A DNA stretch of 64,000 nucleotides from Rhodomicrobium lacus (GCF_003992725.1 NZ_RZNF01000002.1:797074-861073); one strand, 5' to 3'; shown: positions 45,655-55,106, counted from the first letter of the stretch. Numbers and translations: made by a program. The notes: a model not told the origin generated them from the letters alone.

Positions 45655-46293
45655 TCAAGCCGCCCTTGGAGGCTTATTCCCGCGCGAGCGCCAGAAAACG
45701 CGAAAAAGCAGAAGTGCCGCCACCGCCGCCGCATAGGCGAGCGGCTCCAAAGTCCACGACTTCAGCGACAGGAGATAATGCCCGATGGCCAGAACCGCCG
45801 CGAGGTAAACCCAGCGATGAAGGCGCTGCCACGCCGCGCCCCCCATGCGTTTGATCGAGCGCGCGTTGGAGGTCCACGCAAGCGGGGCGAGGATCGCGAA
45901 GGTTGCCATGCCGAGCGTGATGTAGGGGCGTTTCACAATATCGCCGATGATCGCACCGATATCGGGCCCACGGTCGAGTGCGATCCATGTCAGGAGGTGG
46001 GCACAGGCGTAGAAGAACGCGAGCAGGCCGAGCGCCCGCCGGAACCGGACGAAGTTCGGGCCCCCGAGGCGGCGAAGCGGCGTCACGGCAAGGCTCGCAA
46101 TGAGAAAACGCAGCGCCCAGATGCCGAGCAGATGTTCGAGCGCCTTTACCGGATCGGCGCCCAGCCTGTCGCCCAGGACGAGCCAGAAGGCCCACAGGCC
46201 GGGCAGCGCGCCGATGAGATAGACCGGCCAGCGGGGGAAAGCGCCGATGACCCGTTGAGCGGCGCGCCTCGGCGATGCTTCTGGCTGCGACAT
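45655..46293 (-). CDS. msrQ: MsrQ, haem-binding membrane subunit of MsrPQ
   Basis: Inner-membrane b-type cytochrome that passes electrons from the quinone pool to periplasmic MsrP. 212 residues with about six membrane segments, LLGIWALRFLIASLAVTPLR near 63-82, candidate haem histidines (YACAHLLTW, WQRLHRWVYL, IGHYLL). ATG (MSQPEASPRR) chosen at the start of the first conserved stretch; the ribosome site is weak. Its partner msrP is encoded 9 kb away, not adjacent as usual. Confidence 0.9.
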   Translation of the reverse strand: MSQPEASPRRAAQRVIGAFPRWPVYLIGALPGLWAFWLVLGDRLGADPVKALEHLLGIWALRFLIASLAVTPLRRLGGPNFVRFRRALGLLAFFYACAHLLTWIALDRGPDIGAIIGDIVKRPYITLGMATFAILAPLAWTSNARSIKRMGGAAWQRLHRWVYLAAVLAIGHYLLSLKSWTLEPLAYAAAVAALLLFRVFWRSRGNKPPRAA

Positions 46294-46545
46294 GCGCCTG
46301 TTCCCTGCTTGCCAATCGGCGCGATGGCGTTCCGGGACGCCTTGCCGCGCGTGCTTTTCGGTGACATGGGCTGCCCGGGGGGCTTTTCGAAGCGGCGCAT
46401 CGTTCACAGCGCCGCGAGGTGCGGCGATTTTGCCGAACCGTCGGGGCCGCCACCTGCGAGCGGCGTTAAGAGCGCGTGAAATTATACTAAAAATTTACGC
46501 GAAGTCTCGATACTTGCCCTAGTTCCACTTGAGAGGGCGTTGAGT

Positions 46546-47043
46546 ATGAGAGTTTTAGTAGCATGCGTGGTCTTGATGCTGGGCGCGGTAGGCGCTCAGG
46601 CGCAAGGCCGAAATCCCTACTACGGTGAGCCGACCGACTTCCTCGGCACATGGAATAACGTTGAAATCCAGCGCAATCTGGTCGTGCGCATTGAGATCCG
46701 GCCCGAAAGGCCACGCGGCGGCGTCTGGGTCACCGTTTTCGGTCTTCGCGACGGTGAGCCCGTGGTCTTCGGCGAATATCGCGGACGGACCTTCCTTTCC
46801 AACTCTGCACGCGAGCGCGAGCAGGACAATTCGGCCGTTCTCGTCCGCATCAATCAGCCCTACGTGCGCGGCAATGTGCTGCTGCGCTTCAACGGGCGCG
46901 GCGAGATCGTTGCTCACTCGCTGCTCAACATCTCCGGGCGTGGGGATGTCTACAGCGTGGAGCGGTTCGCGGCGGCCGATCGCGGTCGGCCGGACTACGA
47001 TCCTCGCTACCGCCGAGGCTATGACCGCCCCTACGGCTATTGA
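46546..47043 (+). CDS. Small secreted protein, unknown
   Basis: A 165-residue protein with a signal peptide (about residues 1-20, ending AQAQ) and a mature domain of roughly 130 residues with DFLGTWNNVEIQRNLVVRIEI, a beta-rich pattern, and a C-terminal Arg/Tyr/Asp-rich tail (YDPRYRRGYDRPYGY). ATG after GAGAGGGCG. It ends at an 18-bp bidirectional terminator shared with ialB. Family not recognised. Confidence 0.65.
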   Translation: MRVLVACVVLMLGAVGAQAQGRNPYYGEPTDFLGTWNNVEIQRNLVVRIEIRPERPRGGVWVTVFGLRDGEPVVFGEYRGRTFLSNSAREREQDNSAVLVRINQPYVRGNVLLRFNGRGEIVAHSLLNISGRGDVYSVERFAAADRGRPDYDPRYRRGYDRPYGY

Positions 47044-47050
47044 GATTAGA

Positions 47051-47096
47051 GACAAGAAAAACCCCGGCAGCTCACCGCGCCGGGGTTTTTCTTGTC
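47051..47096. terminator. Very long bidirectional terminator
   Basis: A perfect 18-bp stem (47051-47068 with 47079-47096) around a 10-nt loop, with the A5/T5 tracts inside the stem so that it works in both directions. The ialB stop codon begins one base after the stem on the minus strand. Confidence 0.9.
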
Positions 47097-47615
47097 TCAG
47101 TTCAGACCCTTGAGGCCGTCGGAAAGCCCGGCTAGCGGGGCAGGAAACCCGACGCCCGAGTCCGGTGTCGGAAACACGATGAAGCTCGCCGTCTGCCCGC
47201 TCGTGAATTTTCCGATCAGCTGATCGTCCACGATCACCTCGGCCAGACAGCCGAATTTGCGGCATTTCAGGAATTTGACGTTGCCCACATCCTTGCCGTC
47301 CACGCGCAGGCCAAGACCCGCCGGAAGCACGACGTCGAGCGGCGCCACGATGCGAAGGATCTTCTTGTTCTGGTCCTCGAACGCCCGCATCAGAAGCACG
47401 GTCATGAACATGTTCGGCCGGTCTTCGAGCTTCAGATCCTGCACGAGCGCGCATTTTTCCTTCTTCGCGCCCGCGAGTTGCGCGCATTTCAGCTTCCAGG
47501 CCCCGTAGATGGCCTTCACCTGACCGGAGCCGATTTCCTGAGCCTGGGCAGCCCCAAGGCCCGCAGCGCAAGCTGCGAAAAGGCACGCGGCGAGAAGTTT
47601 GGCCGTTCTTTGCAT
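47097..47615 (-). CDS. Invasion-associated locus B (IalB) family protein
   Basis: A 172-residue periplasmic protein: signal peptide (TAKLLAACLFAACAAG, ending AQAQE), then the IalB domain with YGAWKLKCAQL, CALVQDLKLED, and KFLKCRKFGCLAEV. The four cysteines are arranged as in the family. Name derives from Bartonella; in free-living alphaproteobacteria the role is unknown. Start is ATG (MQRTAKLLAA) without a strong ribosome site. Confidence 0.88.
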   Translation of the reverse strand: MQRTAKLLAACLFAACAAGLGAAQAQEIGSGQVKAIYGAWKLKCAQLAGAKKEKCALVQDLKLEDRPNMFMTVLLMRAFEDQNKKILRIVAPLDVVLPAGLGLRVDGKDVGNVKFLKCRKFGCLAEVIVDDQLIGKFTSGQTASFIVFPTPDSGVGFPAPLAGLSDGLKGLN

Positions 47616-47966
47616 GATGGCAGTCCGTGTCGAGAAAGCGCTGAGCGCGAGGATATAACCTTGCACTCGGCAAGAATTCGGGCCGAATTGAGACTGGAAC
47701 CGCGCGACGCCGGTCGCGTGGTTCTGTTTCCGCCGGAGGGCTGCGCGCGAGCCGCCCCGCCATCGCCACCTTGGCGCAGGGATACGACGTGGCGGGCTTG
47801 TTCGCTCGTATCTCCGGCTGCGGCGGGGTTCGCACGCTCAACCTGCGGTTTGAACGCGAATTTGCTGCGTCGGAGATGACACAGCGCAAAGTCCGTCCTA
47901 TTGTGCTTGAAAATCCGACATCCTTCGCCCCAAGCGGTCAGCCCGCCCCGCGGAACAAGAAACGAT
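47616..47966. other. Divergent intergenic region between ialB and thrC
   Basis: About 350 bp of GC-rich DNA containing presumed promoters of both genes. The plus-strand open frames here do not resemble known proteins. I see no tRNA, repeat or clear promoter boxes. Confidence 0.4.
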
Positions 47967-49364
47967 ATGATGTACGTCTCGACACGAGGGACCGCGCCGA
48001 AAGCGGACTTCGAGGAAGCGCTTCTCGCCGGTCTCGCACCTGACGGCGGGCTCTACATGCCCGATACATGGCCGCACCTTTCGTCCCTGCCTGCTTCGCC
48101 CACGGGCGCCTACGCGGCGGCGGCGGCGCATGTGATGACGCCTTACATGGGAGGGAATCCCGGAGAGGCCGAGCTTTTCGCGCTCGTTTCCGATGCCTAT
48201 GCGCGCTTTGCCGATCCCGATACCGCCCCGCTCAAGACGATCGGGCCCGACCTCTATCTGCTTGAGCTGTTCCACGGACCGACGCTCGCCTTCAAGGACT
48301 TCGCGATGCAGGTTCTTTCGCGGCTGATGGAGCGCGCGCTGAAGCGGCGGGGCCAGCGCACGACGATCCTCGGCGCGACCTCGGGCGATACCGGCGCGGC
48401 GGCGGTCGAAGCGTTTCGCGGCCGCGACGACATCGAACTTTTCATCCTTTATCCGCATGGCCGCATCTCGGACGTGCAGCGCAAGCAGATGACGACGGCC
48501 GCCGAGGACAACGTCCACGCCATCGCCATCGAAGGCACGTTCGACGATACGCAGGCCATCGTGAAGGCGCTGTTCGGCGACGCCGAGTTCCGCACGCGGC
48601 ATTCGCTTTCCGCGATCAATTCCATCAACTGGGCGCGCATCGTGGCCCAGACCGTCTACTATTACACGGCGGCGGCGAAGCTCGGCACGGCATGCCGCCC
48701 GAGCTTCTCGGTGCCCACCGGCAATTTCGGCGACATCTTCGCGGGCTTCGCGGCGTCGCTCATGGGCCTTTCCATGGGCCGCCTCGTCATCGCCACGAAC
48801 GAGAACGACATCCTCGCCCGCACGCTTGAAACCGGTCGCTACGAGCCGAAGGGCGTCGTGCCGACCGACAGCCCGAGCATGGACATCCAGATTTCGAGCA
48901 ATTTCGAGCGGCTCCTGTTCGAGGAAAGCGGCCGCGATGCCGACCTCGTGAACCGCGCGATGGCCGACCTCAAGGCAAAGGGTCATTTCGACCTGCCGCC
49001 CGCCACGCTCGCCCGTATCCGCGAGCGTTTCTCCGCGTGGCGCGTGACGCGCGACGAGGCCGCCGACGCAACGCGCGCCCTGTTCGACGAAACCGGCATG
49101 ATCATCGACCCGCACACCGCCGTCGGTGTCGTGGCGGGCAAGCGCGAGCAGGAACGCAGCGGGGGTTCGATGGTCGTGCTGTCGACGGCGCATCCCGCGA
49201 AATTCCCGGAGGCCGTGACACGCGCGACGGGCCGCGCGGCGCCTATACCCGAACGCCTCGTGGAGCGTCTTCAGGGGGACGAACGGGTGCAGATTTTGCC
49301 CAACTCGGCCGCCGCGGTGGCAAACGTCATAGCCCAGCACGCCGCGGGCAGGCCGCAAGCATGA
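47967..49364 (+). CDS. thrC: Threonine synthase
   Basis: PLP enzyme that converts O-phosphohomoserine to threonine. 465 residues with the PLP Lys in LAFKDFAMQ near residue 110, GATSGDTGAAA (about 135-145) and SVPTGNFGDIFAG. This is the long bacterial/yeast-type class. Start at the first of two adjacent ATGs (MMYVSTRG). The TGA stop lies inside a GCATGATCCGC repeat motif. Followed by M16 peptidase, GNAT and the RgsP-like gene, an order I believe is conserved in Rhizobiales. Confidence 0.96.
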   Translation: MMYVSTRGTAPKADFEEALLAGLAPDGGLYMPDTWPHLSSLPASPTGAYAAAAAHVMTPYMGGNPGEAELFALVSDAYARFADPDTAPLKTIGPDLYLLELFHGPTLAFKDFAMQVLSRLMERALKRRGQRTTILGATSGDTGAAAVEAFRGRDDIELFILYPHGRISDVQRKQMTTAAEDNVHAIAIEGTFDDTQAIVKALFGDAEFRTRHSLSAINSINWARIVAQTVYYYTAAAKLGTACRPSFSVPTGNFGDIFAGFAASLMGLSMGRLVIATNENDILARTLETGRYEPKGVVPTDSPSMDIQISSNFERLLFEESGRDADLVNRAMADLKAKGHFDLPPATLARIRERFSAWRVTRDEAADATRALFDETGMIIDPHTAVGVVAGKREQERSGGSMVVLSTAHPAKFPEAVTRATGRAAPIPERLVERLQGDERVQILPNSAAAVANVIAQHAAGRPQA

Positions 49365-49506
49365 TCCGCAGAAGACGCGTCCGGTTTTGCGATAGGCTCC
49401 CGCGTCGACACAATGCATGAGCCGCAAAAGCGGCCACCGGTTTTGCTCAGGATGCTGCGAACCAAAAAAGCATGATCCGCAAACGGATCTCCGATTGTTA
49501 TCATGC
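49359..49506. repeat. Cluster of degenerate GCATGATCCGC palindromic repeats
   Basis: Three copies of GCATGA(T/G)CCGCA-type motifs (49359, 49415, 49470) interspersed with CCGGTTTTGC sequences (49381, 49437). The last forms a nested palindrome: GCATGAT (49470-49476) with ATCATGC (49500-49506), and inside it GATCCG-caaa-CGGATC. This looks like a Rhizobiales short palindromic repeat family between thrC and the M16 peptidase. Confidence 0.65.
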
Positions 49507-49582
49507 TCGACGACAGATTTGGCGGGACGCGTTTCCATCGCGGCTCGCCTGAAGCGACTCTGAATTGCCCGAGGTACAGCCC

Positions 49583-50863
49583 ATGACAGTCGAAACCAGC
49601 CAGCTAGCGAACGGAATGCGCATCGTCACCGATCGCATGCCGGGGCTCGAAACGGCGACGGTCGGCGTTTTCGTGACTGCTGGCGCTCGCTCCGAGACGG
49701 ATAACGAGCACGGCGTCGCCCACTTCCTCGAACATATGGCCTTCAAGGGCACGCCGACGCGCTCGCCAATCGAAATCGCCGAGGAGATCGAGGGCGCGGG
49801 GGGTGCTCTGAACGCCGTCACCTCGTCCGAAGCGACCAATTATTACGCGCGTGTGCTGAAGAGCGACGTGGAACTCGGGCTGAACCTTATCGGCGACCTG
49901 CTTCTCAACCCGTCCTTTTCAGACGAGGAGATGGACCGCGAGCGCGAGGTGATCCTTCAGGAAATCGCCGCGACGCAGGACAGCCCCGACGATATCGTGT
50001 TCGATCTGGCGCTCGACGAAGCCTATCCGAACCAGACGCTCGGCCGCTCCATCCTCGGCACGGAGCGCACCATCTCGCGCCATTCCGCCGCCGATCTCCG
50101 CCGCTTCCGCAACGAGAACTATTCCGCCTCGCGCATGATCCTGTCGGCGGCCGGCGCGGTCGATCACGACGCGATCCACAAGCTCGCCGAGAGCCTGTTC
50201 ACCGGATTGCCCGAGGAAGCGCCGCGTCCGATCAAGCGGGCGAAATTCGAAGGAGGACACGCCACCGTCGACAAGCGATTCGAGCAGTGCCATGTGATCT
50301 TCGCCTTCGAGGGCTTTCCGAACGGACATGACGACTCGTTCGCCGGGCGCATCTTCGCCGGGATCGCGGGCGGCGGCATGGCCTCGCGCCTGTTTCAGGA
50401 GGTGCGCGAGAAGCGCGGTCTCTGCTACGATATCCACGCGTTCGACTGGGGCTATGCCGACAGCGGCATCATCGGGCTCCACGCCGCGACGAGCGCGCAG
50501 CAACTGAAGGAACTGAGCGCGCTTTCGCTCGGCATCTTCTCGGACCTCGCCGAGAACGGACCGACGGACCGCGAGCTTGCCCGAGCCAAGGCGCAGATCA
50601 AGGCCGGACTTTTCATGAGCCTCGAAAGCTGCGAATCGCGCGCGGGCCAGATCGCATGGGATCTGATGGTGTTCGGACGTCCGATCTCGAACGAGGAACT
50701 CATCGAAAAGGTCGACGGGGTTACGCGCGAGCACGTTCAGGCCGTCGGCCTCGGCTTCCGCGCCCGGCCGGAAATCGTCTCGGCGGTGGTCGGTGGACGC
50801 GGTTCCGCAGCCGCTGCGGCGGACGCGGCCGAAGCGTTCCTCTCCGGCACCCTCGCCGGCTGA
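49583..50863 (+). CDS. M16-family zinc peptidase (processing-peptidase-like)
   Basis: A 426-residue inverzincin with the HFLEH zinc motif near residues 50-54 and the downstream Glu in EEMDREREVILQE; the C-terminal M16 domain contains FQEVREKRGLCYDI and the RGAGQ-like Arg/Tyr pocket. Related to mitochondrial processing peptidase beta and rhizobial Mpp-like proteases. ATG (MTVETSQLANG) after GAGG. It is 9 bp upstream of the GNAT gene, so the two are cotranscribed. Confidence 0.92.
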   Translation: MTVETSQLANGMRIVTDRMPGLETATVGVFVTAGARSETDNEHGVAHFLEHMAFKGTPTRSPIEIAEEIEGAGGALNAVTSSEATNYYARVLKSDVELGLNLIGDLLLNPSFSDEEMDREREVILQEIAATQDSPDDIVFDLALDEAYPNQTLGRSILGTERTISRHSAADLRRFRNENYSASRMILSAAGAVDHDAIHKLAESLFTGLPEEAPRPIKRAKFEGGHATVDKRFEQCHVIFAFEGFPNGHDDSFAGRIFAGIAGGGMASRLFQEVREKRGLCYDIHAFDWGYADSGIIGLHAATSAQQLKELSALSLGIFSDLAENGPTDRELARAKAQIKAGLFMSLESCESRAGQIAWDLMVFGRPISNEELIEKVDGVTREHVQAVGLGFRARPEIVSAVVGGRGSAAAAADAAEAFLSGTLAG

Positions 50864-50872
50864 GGCCGCCCG

Positions 50873-51460
50873 ATGCTCGGCGGGTCCCGCATGTTCTTCC
50901 CGGAGACGAGGCCCTATGTCGAGGGCGACGGCATTTATCTGCGCGAGCCGCAAATGTCCGACTACAAGGAATGGGCGGCGCTTCGCGGAGAAAGCCGCTC
51001 TTTCCTCGAACCCTGGGAACCGCGCTGGGCCAAGGACGAGCTTTCCCGCGAGACGTACCGGCGCCGCATCCGTTATTATTACCGCGATGCCCGGCAGGAT
51101 GTCGGTTATGCCTTTTTTCTGTTCAGAAGCTCTGATAACGCCCTTATCGGCGGCTTGACGTTGAGCAACATTCGGCGCGGCGTAAGCCAAAGCTGCTCTC
51201 TCGGATACTGGACAGGCGCTCCATACGCCCGCCAGGGTTATATGACCAAAGGGGTGCGGTCGGTCATATGGTTCGTGTTCGACGTTTTGCGTCTTCATCG
51301 GCTCGAAGCGGCCTGCCTGCCGGAAAACAAGGCTTCGGCGGCTCTGCTGGTCCGTACGGGGTTTCAATATGAGGGCGTGGCCCGTCGATATCTCAAGATC
51401 AATGGCGTGTGGCAGGACCACTGGCTGTTCGCACTTCTCAACGACGACCCATTGGCCTAA
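50873..51460 (+). CDS. RimJ/RimL-type GNAT acetyltransferase
   Basis: A 195-residue GNAT: IYLREPQMSDYKEWAALR near residues 21-38, the acceptor-side GYWTGAPYARQGYMTKGV (CoA-binding, about 110-127) and AACLPENKASAALLVRTGFQ. RimJ modifies the N-terminus of ribosomal protein S5; related enzymes modify other proteins, so the substrate is inferred. ATG after GAGG. Placed between the peptidase and the RgsP-like gene. Confidence 0.88.
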   Translation: MLGGSRMFFPETRPYVEGDGIYLREPQMSDYKEWAALRGESRSFLEPWEPRWAKDELSRETYRRRIRYYYRDARQDVGYAFFLFRSSDNALIGGLTLSNIRRGVSQSCSLGYWTGAPYARQGYMTKGVRSVIWFVFDVLRLHRLEAACLPENKASAALLVRTGFQYEGVARRYLKINGVWQDHWLFALLNDDPLA

Positions 51461-51655
51461 TCCGGCCTCGACTGTGGCCGATGCCGGTTTGCTGCAGAAG
51501 CGTGCCGCGAACCGTGAGCGGCACGTCGCCTCATGTCGCGCCTATCGATCGGCTGGTCCGCGCCAAAGGGGGGCCGATTTTACGCAGGTCGATCCTGGTG
51601 AGCCTGCGTATTTCATTATTCGGACCGGCGCCCGGTCACAACGCGTGAAGCGCTG

Positions 51656-54600
51656 ATGCGAGGTCGAATGCTGCATTGCGCTGCCGAAATGGCCGCCTCC
51701 CGTCCCCTTCGTCCCGGCGTCCTCGCGCGAATGATGCTCCTTCTCTGCGCCGCCTGGATAGTGGCCGCGCTGGCGGCGTCTTCGCCGGCGGCGGCGGTCG
51801 AGCCCATCGTCGTCGGCTCGGCGCAGGAAAAGATCGACATCACCCTTCTCGGCGAATTCTACGAGCGGCGCGGCGACAAGATCGCCGTGGAAACCGCCGC
51901 GAACGCAGACGGCATCGCAGGCCGCATGACGGTGTCGGCCAAAACGCCCGGCACCAATCCGAGCTGGATCGTATTCGCGCTGTCGAACCCGACCGACAAG
52001 CAGGTGACCCGCTTCCTCAGCGCCCAGCGCTATGACATCGTCAATTCCGGCGTGTTCAAGCCCGACCTCGACGCGCCACGCATCACAAACGTCACGCCAT
52101 CGCTCGGTTTCCGCCCCGAACGGGTCGAGGATTACGATTTCCTCGACATATACCGCATTTCCATAGAGCCCGGCACCACAGTGACATTCATCGTGGAACT
52201 CGCTTCCGCGTCCGTGCCTCGTCTCTATCTCTCCTCGGCGCAGAATTTCGGAAAGCGCCTCCGCGACGTCAATCTGCTGAACGGTATCCTGCTCGGCATC
52301 ACCGGCCTCCTTGCGCTATTCCTGACCGCAATCTTCGCCGTCAATCACAAATCGATCTTCCCGGCGGCGGCGTTGCTCGCCTGGTCTGCGCTCGCCTATC
52401 TGTGCGTGGATTTCGGCTTTTGGCACAAGCTGTTCCAGCTCTCCTCGGAAGACAACGGCACCTATCGAGCGATGGCGGAGGCGTCGTTCGCCGCAAGCCT
52501 TGTCATCTTCCTTTACGCCTTCCTCAATCTCCGGTTATGGCACTCGTGGATCTCGATGGCCTTTTTCGGCTGGATCGCGGCGCAACTCGGACTCATTTTC
52601 TTCGGTCTCGTCGACGCTCAGGCGACGATGAGCCTCGCGCGCCTGTCGCTGATCCCCATCTCGGTCATCGGTACGGCGGTCATCGTGTTTCTGGCGTTCA
52701 GGGGGCAGGAACGCGCCCTCTCGCTGCTGCCGACTTGGATGCTGTTCCTGCTGTGGCTGTTCGCAGCCGCCGTCATCGTTACCGGCAAGATGTCCGGCGA
52801 CGTCGCTGTGTCCGCAATCTCGGCGGGGCTCGTCGTATTTCTCATGCTGGTCGGCGTCACAGTCACACAATATGCCTTCCAGACCGCCGATCCGGGCGCG
52901 TCAGGCGAAGACCCAGGTCAGTTCAAGCTGCGAGTCATGGCGCTGGAAGCTTCCGGCGCGAGCGTGTGGGAATGGGATGGCCGCCGCAACGAGATCAACG
53001 CCGGGCCGGAGGTCGAGAACGCGCTCGGACTTCCTTCCGGCACGCTTCGCTGCTCGCAGGACGCCTGGCTTCAGCACCTCCACGCCTCCGACCGCGAACG
53101 CATGCGCCTCACTCTTTGGACGCTCCGCGAACGCCAGGGCGGCGACATCAACCTCGAATTCCGCATGAAACGGGCCGATGGCGGTTATCTCTGGTATGAG
53201 CTGCGCGCTGCCGTCACGCCGCAGCGCACCACCCGCCAGCTTCGCGGCGTTGGCCTCCTGCGCAATATCAACGCGCAGAAGCGGGCGCAGGAGCGTCTGC
53301 TTCACAACGCCATTCGGGACGGCCTCACCGGCTTGCCGAACCGCGAGCTTTTCCTCGACCGGCTGCAATTCGCCGTCGCCCGGGCACAGATCGAAAACCT
53401 CAAGCCGACGGTATTCTTCGTCGACCTCGACGCGCTCAAGAACCAAAGCCGTTCGCCCGATTTCGCCACCAACGACGGCGTGCTGCTGACCATCTCGCGC
53501 CGGCTTCAGCGATATATTTCGCAACAAGACACCCTCGCCCGCGTCAGCGCGCTGCAATTCGCCATCCTCATTTCCGACGACACCGAGCCGCGCCACATCG
53601 CGATGCTGGCGGAGCGCGTTCGCCGCTCGCTTCGCACACCGATGAAGGTGGGGGGCCGCGATCTCGTGCTCACGGGCAGCATTGGCATCGCCATGTATGA
53701 CGGCACACAGGAGCACGCCGAAGACCTCTTGCGCGAGGCCGAAAGCGCCATGTATCGCGCAAAGCGCGCGGGTCCGGACCGTATCGAACTGTTCAAGCCC
53801 GAAATGCGCGGCGCCGCCGACGAGCGGGCCATCGTTCAGGCCGACCTGAAACACGCCATCGAGCGCCGTCAGATCCGCATCCTGTATCAGCCGATCATGC
53901 GCATCGCCGACGAGCGGCTCGCCGGCATGGAAGCGTTCGTCGTGTGGGAGCATCCGACGCTCGGCAGGCTCTCTCTGCCGGAATTCGAGGCCGCCGCCGA
54001 GGCATCGGGGCTGTCCGGCGAGTTGTGGTCCTATGTATTCGAGCGCTGCATCCGGCAGGGCGCGCGCTGGCATCGCATCCTGCAGCGCGACGACCCGATC
54101 TACATTTCGATCAACATGTCGAGCCAGCAGCTTTTCCACCACGATCTGGTGCAGAACCTGCGGCTTATCATCGGACGCGAGACGCTGCCGAAGGGCGCGC
54201 TCCGCCTTGAAATCGCCGAGACGCTTATCAACGCCAATCCCGAGCAGGCCATCGAAATCCTCGACTGGCTGAAGAGCCTCAACGTGTCCATCGCGCTCGA
54301 CGAATTCGGCGTGAGCTTCTCGTCGCTGTCGTATTGGAACCGCCTCTCCATCGATGCGATCAAGATCGACCGAACGCTCGTGACGCTCTCCGACAAGGAC
54401 CGCTCAAGCGCCATGGTGCTGAAGGCGGTGCTGTCCATCGCCCACGAACTCGGCAAGGACGTCGTCGCCGTGGGCATCGACAGCGAAGAGGATCTCGCCT
54501 ATGTGCGCGCGCTGGGCTGCGATTACGGCCAAGGCTTCTTCTATGCGGACCTCATGTCCGACAAGGATGTGGTCAACCTTCTGAACGCCATCGCGCGATC

Positions 54601-54958
54601 GACAAAACGCGATAGCAGGGCGATCGAAAAGGAAGAGCGTCGCGTAGGCCGCCGCGCGGAAAAGGATCAGGAAGAGGATAAGGAAAAGGCGCTGGTCCTC
54701 GCAGACAGGGACGAGCAGGCGGCGGGCGATGTCGTGCCTGAAGCGTCCGGCAAACCGCCGCGGGCAAGCGGGCGCCGCCTGCGTCGCGGCGATGCGGGCA
54801 AGCCACGGGCCAAGGAAGCGGCAGCGGCTCAACCGGAGGCGGCTGCGCAAGCCGCAAGCGCTTCTCCCGGGCAACCGCCACAACCCGGTCAGGGCTTCGC
54901 ACCTGCCGGCGACAACGCCGAACCGCCGGTACCGCCTTTCCCGTTCAATAAGCTCTAG
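51656..54958 (+). CDS. RgsP-like 7TM-PAS-GGDEF-EAL membrane protein, degenerate active sites
   Basis: An 1100-residue protein: N-terminal hydrophobic segment (24-47), periplasmic domain (48-206), seven membrane segments (207-407), PAS (425-540), GGDEF-type domain (550-715), EAL-type domain (726-980) and a charged Pro/Ala-rich tail (985-1100). The GGDEF site reads SALQF (631-635), so no cyclase activity is expected. In EAL, Glu759, Asn820, Glu855, Lys903 and Gln959 remain, but DDFG is DEFG and AEGVE is AVGID (938-942), so phosphodiesterase activity is doubtful. The architecture matches RgsP, a polar-growth factor of Sinorhizobium. Cyclic-di-GMP sensing and a role in growth are inferred. Alternative starts lie at residues 6 and 12. 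Confidence 0.8.
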   Translation: MRGRMLHCAAEMAASRPLRPGVLARMMLLLCAAWIVAALAASSPAAAVEPIVVGSAQEKIDITLLGEFYERRGDKIAVETAANADGIAGRMTVSAKTPGTNPSWIVFALSNPTDKQVTRFLSAQRYDIVNSGVFKPDLDAPRITNVTPSLGFRPERVEDYDFLDIYRISIEPGTTVTFIVELASASVPRLYLSSAQNFGKRLRDVNLLNGILLGITGLLALFLTAIFAVNHKSIFPAAALLAWSALAYLCVDFGFWHKLFQLSSEDNGTYRAMAEASFAASLVIFLYAFLNLRLWHSWISMAFFGWIAAQLGLIFFGLVDAQATMSLARLSLIPISVIGTAVIVFLAFRGQERALSLLPTWMLFLLWLFAAAVIVTGKMSGDVAVSAISAGLVVFLMLVGVTVTQYAFQTADPGASGEDPGQFKLRVMALEASGASVWEWDGRRNEINAGPEVENALGLPSGTLRCSQDAWLQHLHASDRERMRLTLWTLRERQGGDINLEFRMKRADGGYLWYELRAAVTPQRTTRQLRGVGLLRNINAQKRAQERLLHNAIRDGLTGLPNRELFLDRLQFAVARAQIENLKPTVFFVDLDALKNQSRSPDFATNDGVLLTISRRLQRYISQQDTLARVSALQFAILISDDTEPRHIAMLAERVRRSLRTPMKVGGRDLVLTGSIGIAMYDGTQEHAEDLLREAESAMYRAKRAGPDRIELFKPEMRGAADERAIVQADLKHAIERRQIRILYQPIMRIADERLAGMEAFVVWEHPTLGRLSLPEFEAAAEASGLSGELWSYVFERCIRQGARWHRILQRDDPIYISINMSSQQLFHHDLVQNLRLIIGRETLPKGALRLEIAETLINANPEQAIEILDWLKSLNVSIALDEFGVSFSSLSYWNRLSIDAIKIDRTLVTLSDKDRSSAMVLKAVLSIAHELGKDVVAVGIDSEEDLAYVRALGCDYGQGFFYADLMSDKDVVNLLNAIARSTKRDSRAIEKEERRVGRRAEKDQEEDKEKALVLADRDEQAAGDVVPEASGKPPRASGRRLRRGDAGKPRAKEAAAAQPEAAAQAASASPGQPPQPGQGFAPAGDNAEPPVPPFPFNKL

Positions 54959-55106
54959 AGCCGATGCGATAGGGGCGATCCAACCTGACCGGTGAAGCCG
55001 CCTCACGGGAAGAGACCGTTTACCGATCCGGTTGCGATCCAGATCGGAACCGGCTCCGGATCGCCCGCGTCTCCTGCCTCAACAGAAGCGGGAGGACGCG
55101 CCCGCC

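Noticed and set aside
54959..55106. Partial inverted repeats around GATCCGG and ACCGGCTC after the RgsP-like gene
   Set aside because: Pairing is short and interrupted; no T-run and no second copy in the window, so not called as terminator or repeat.
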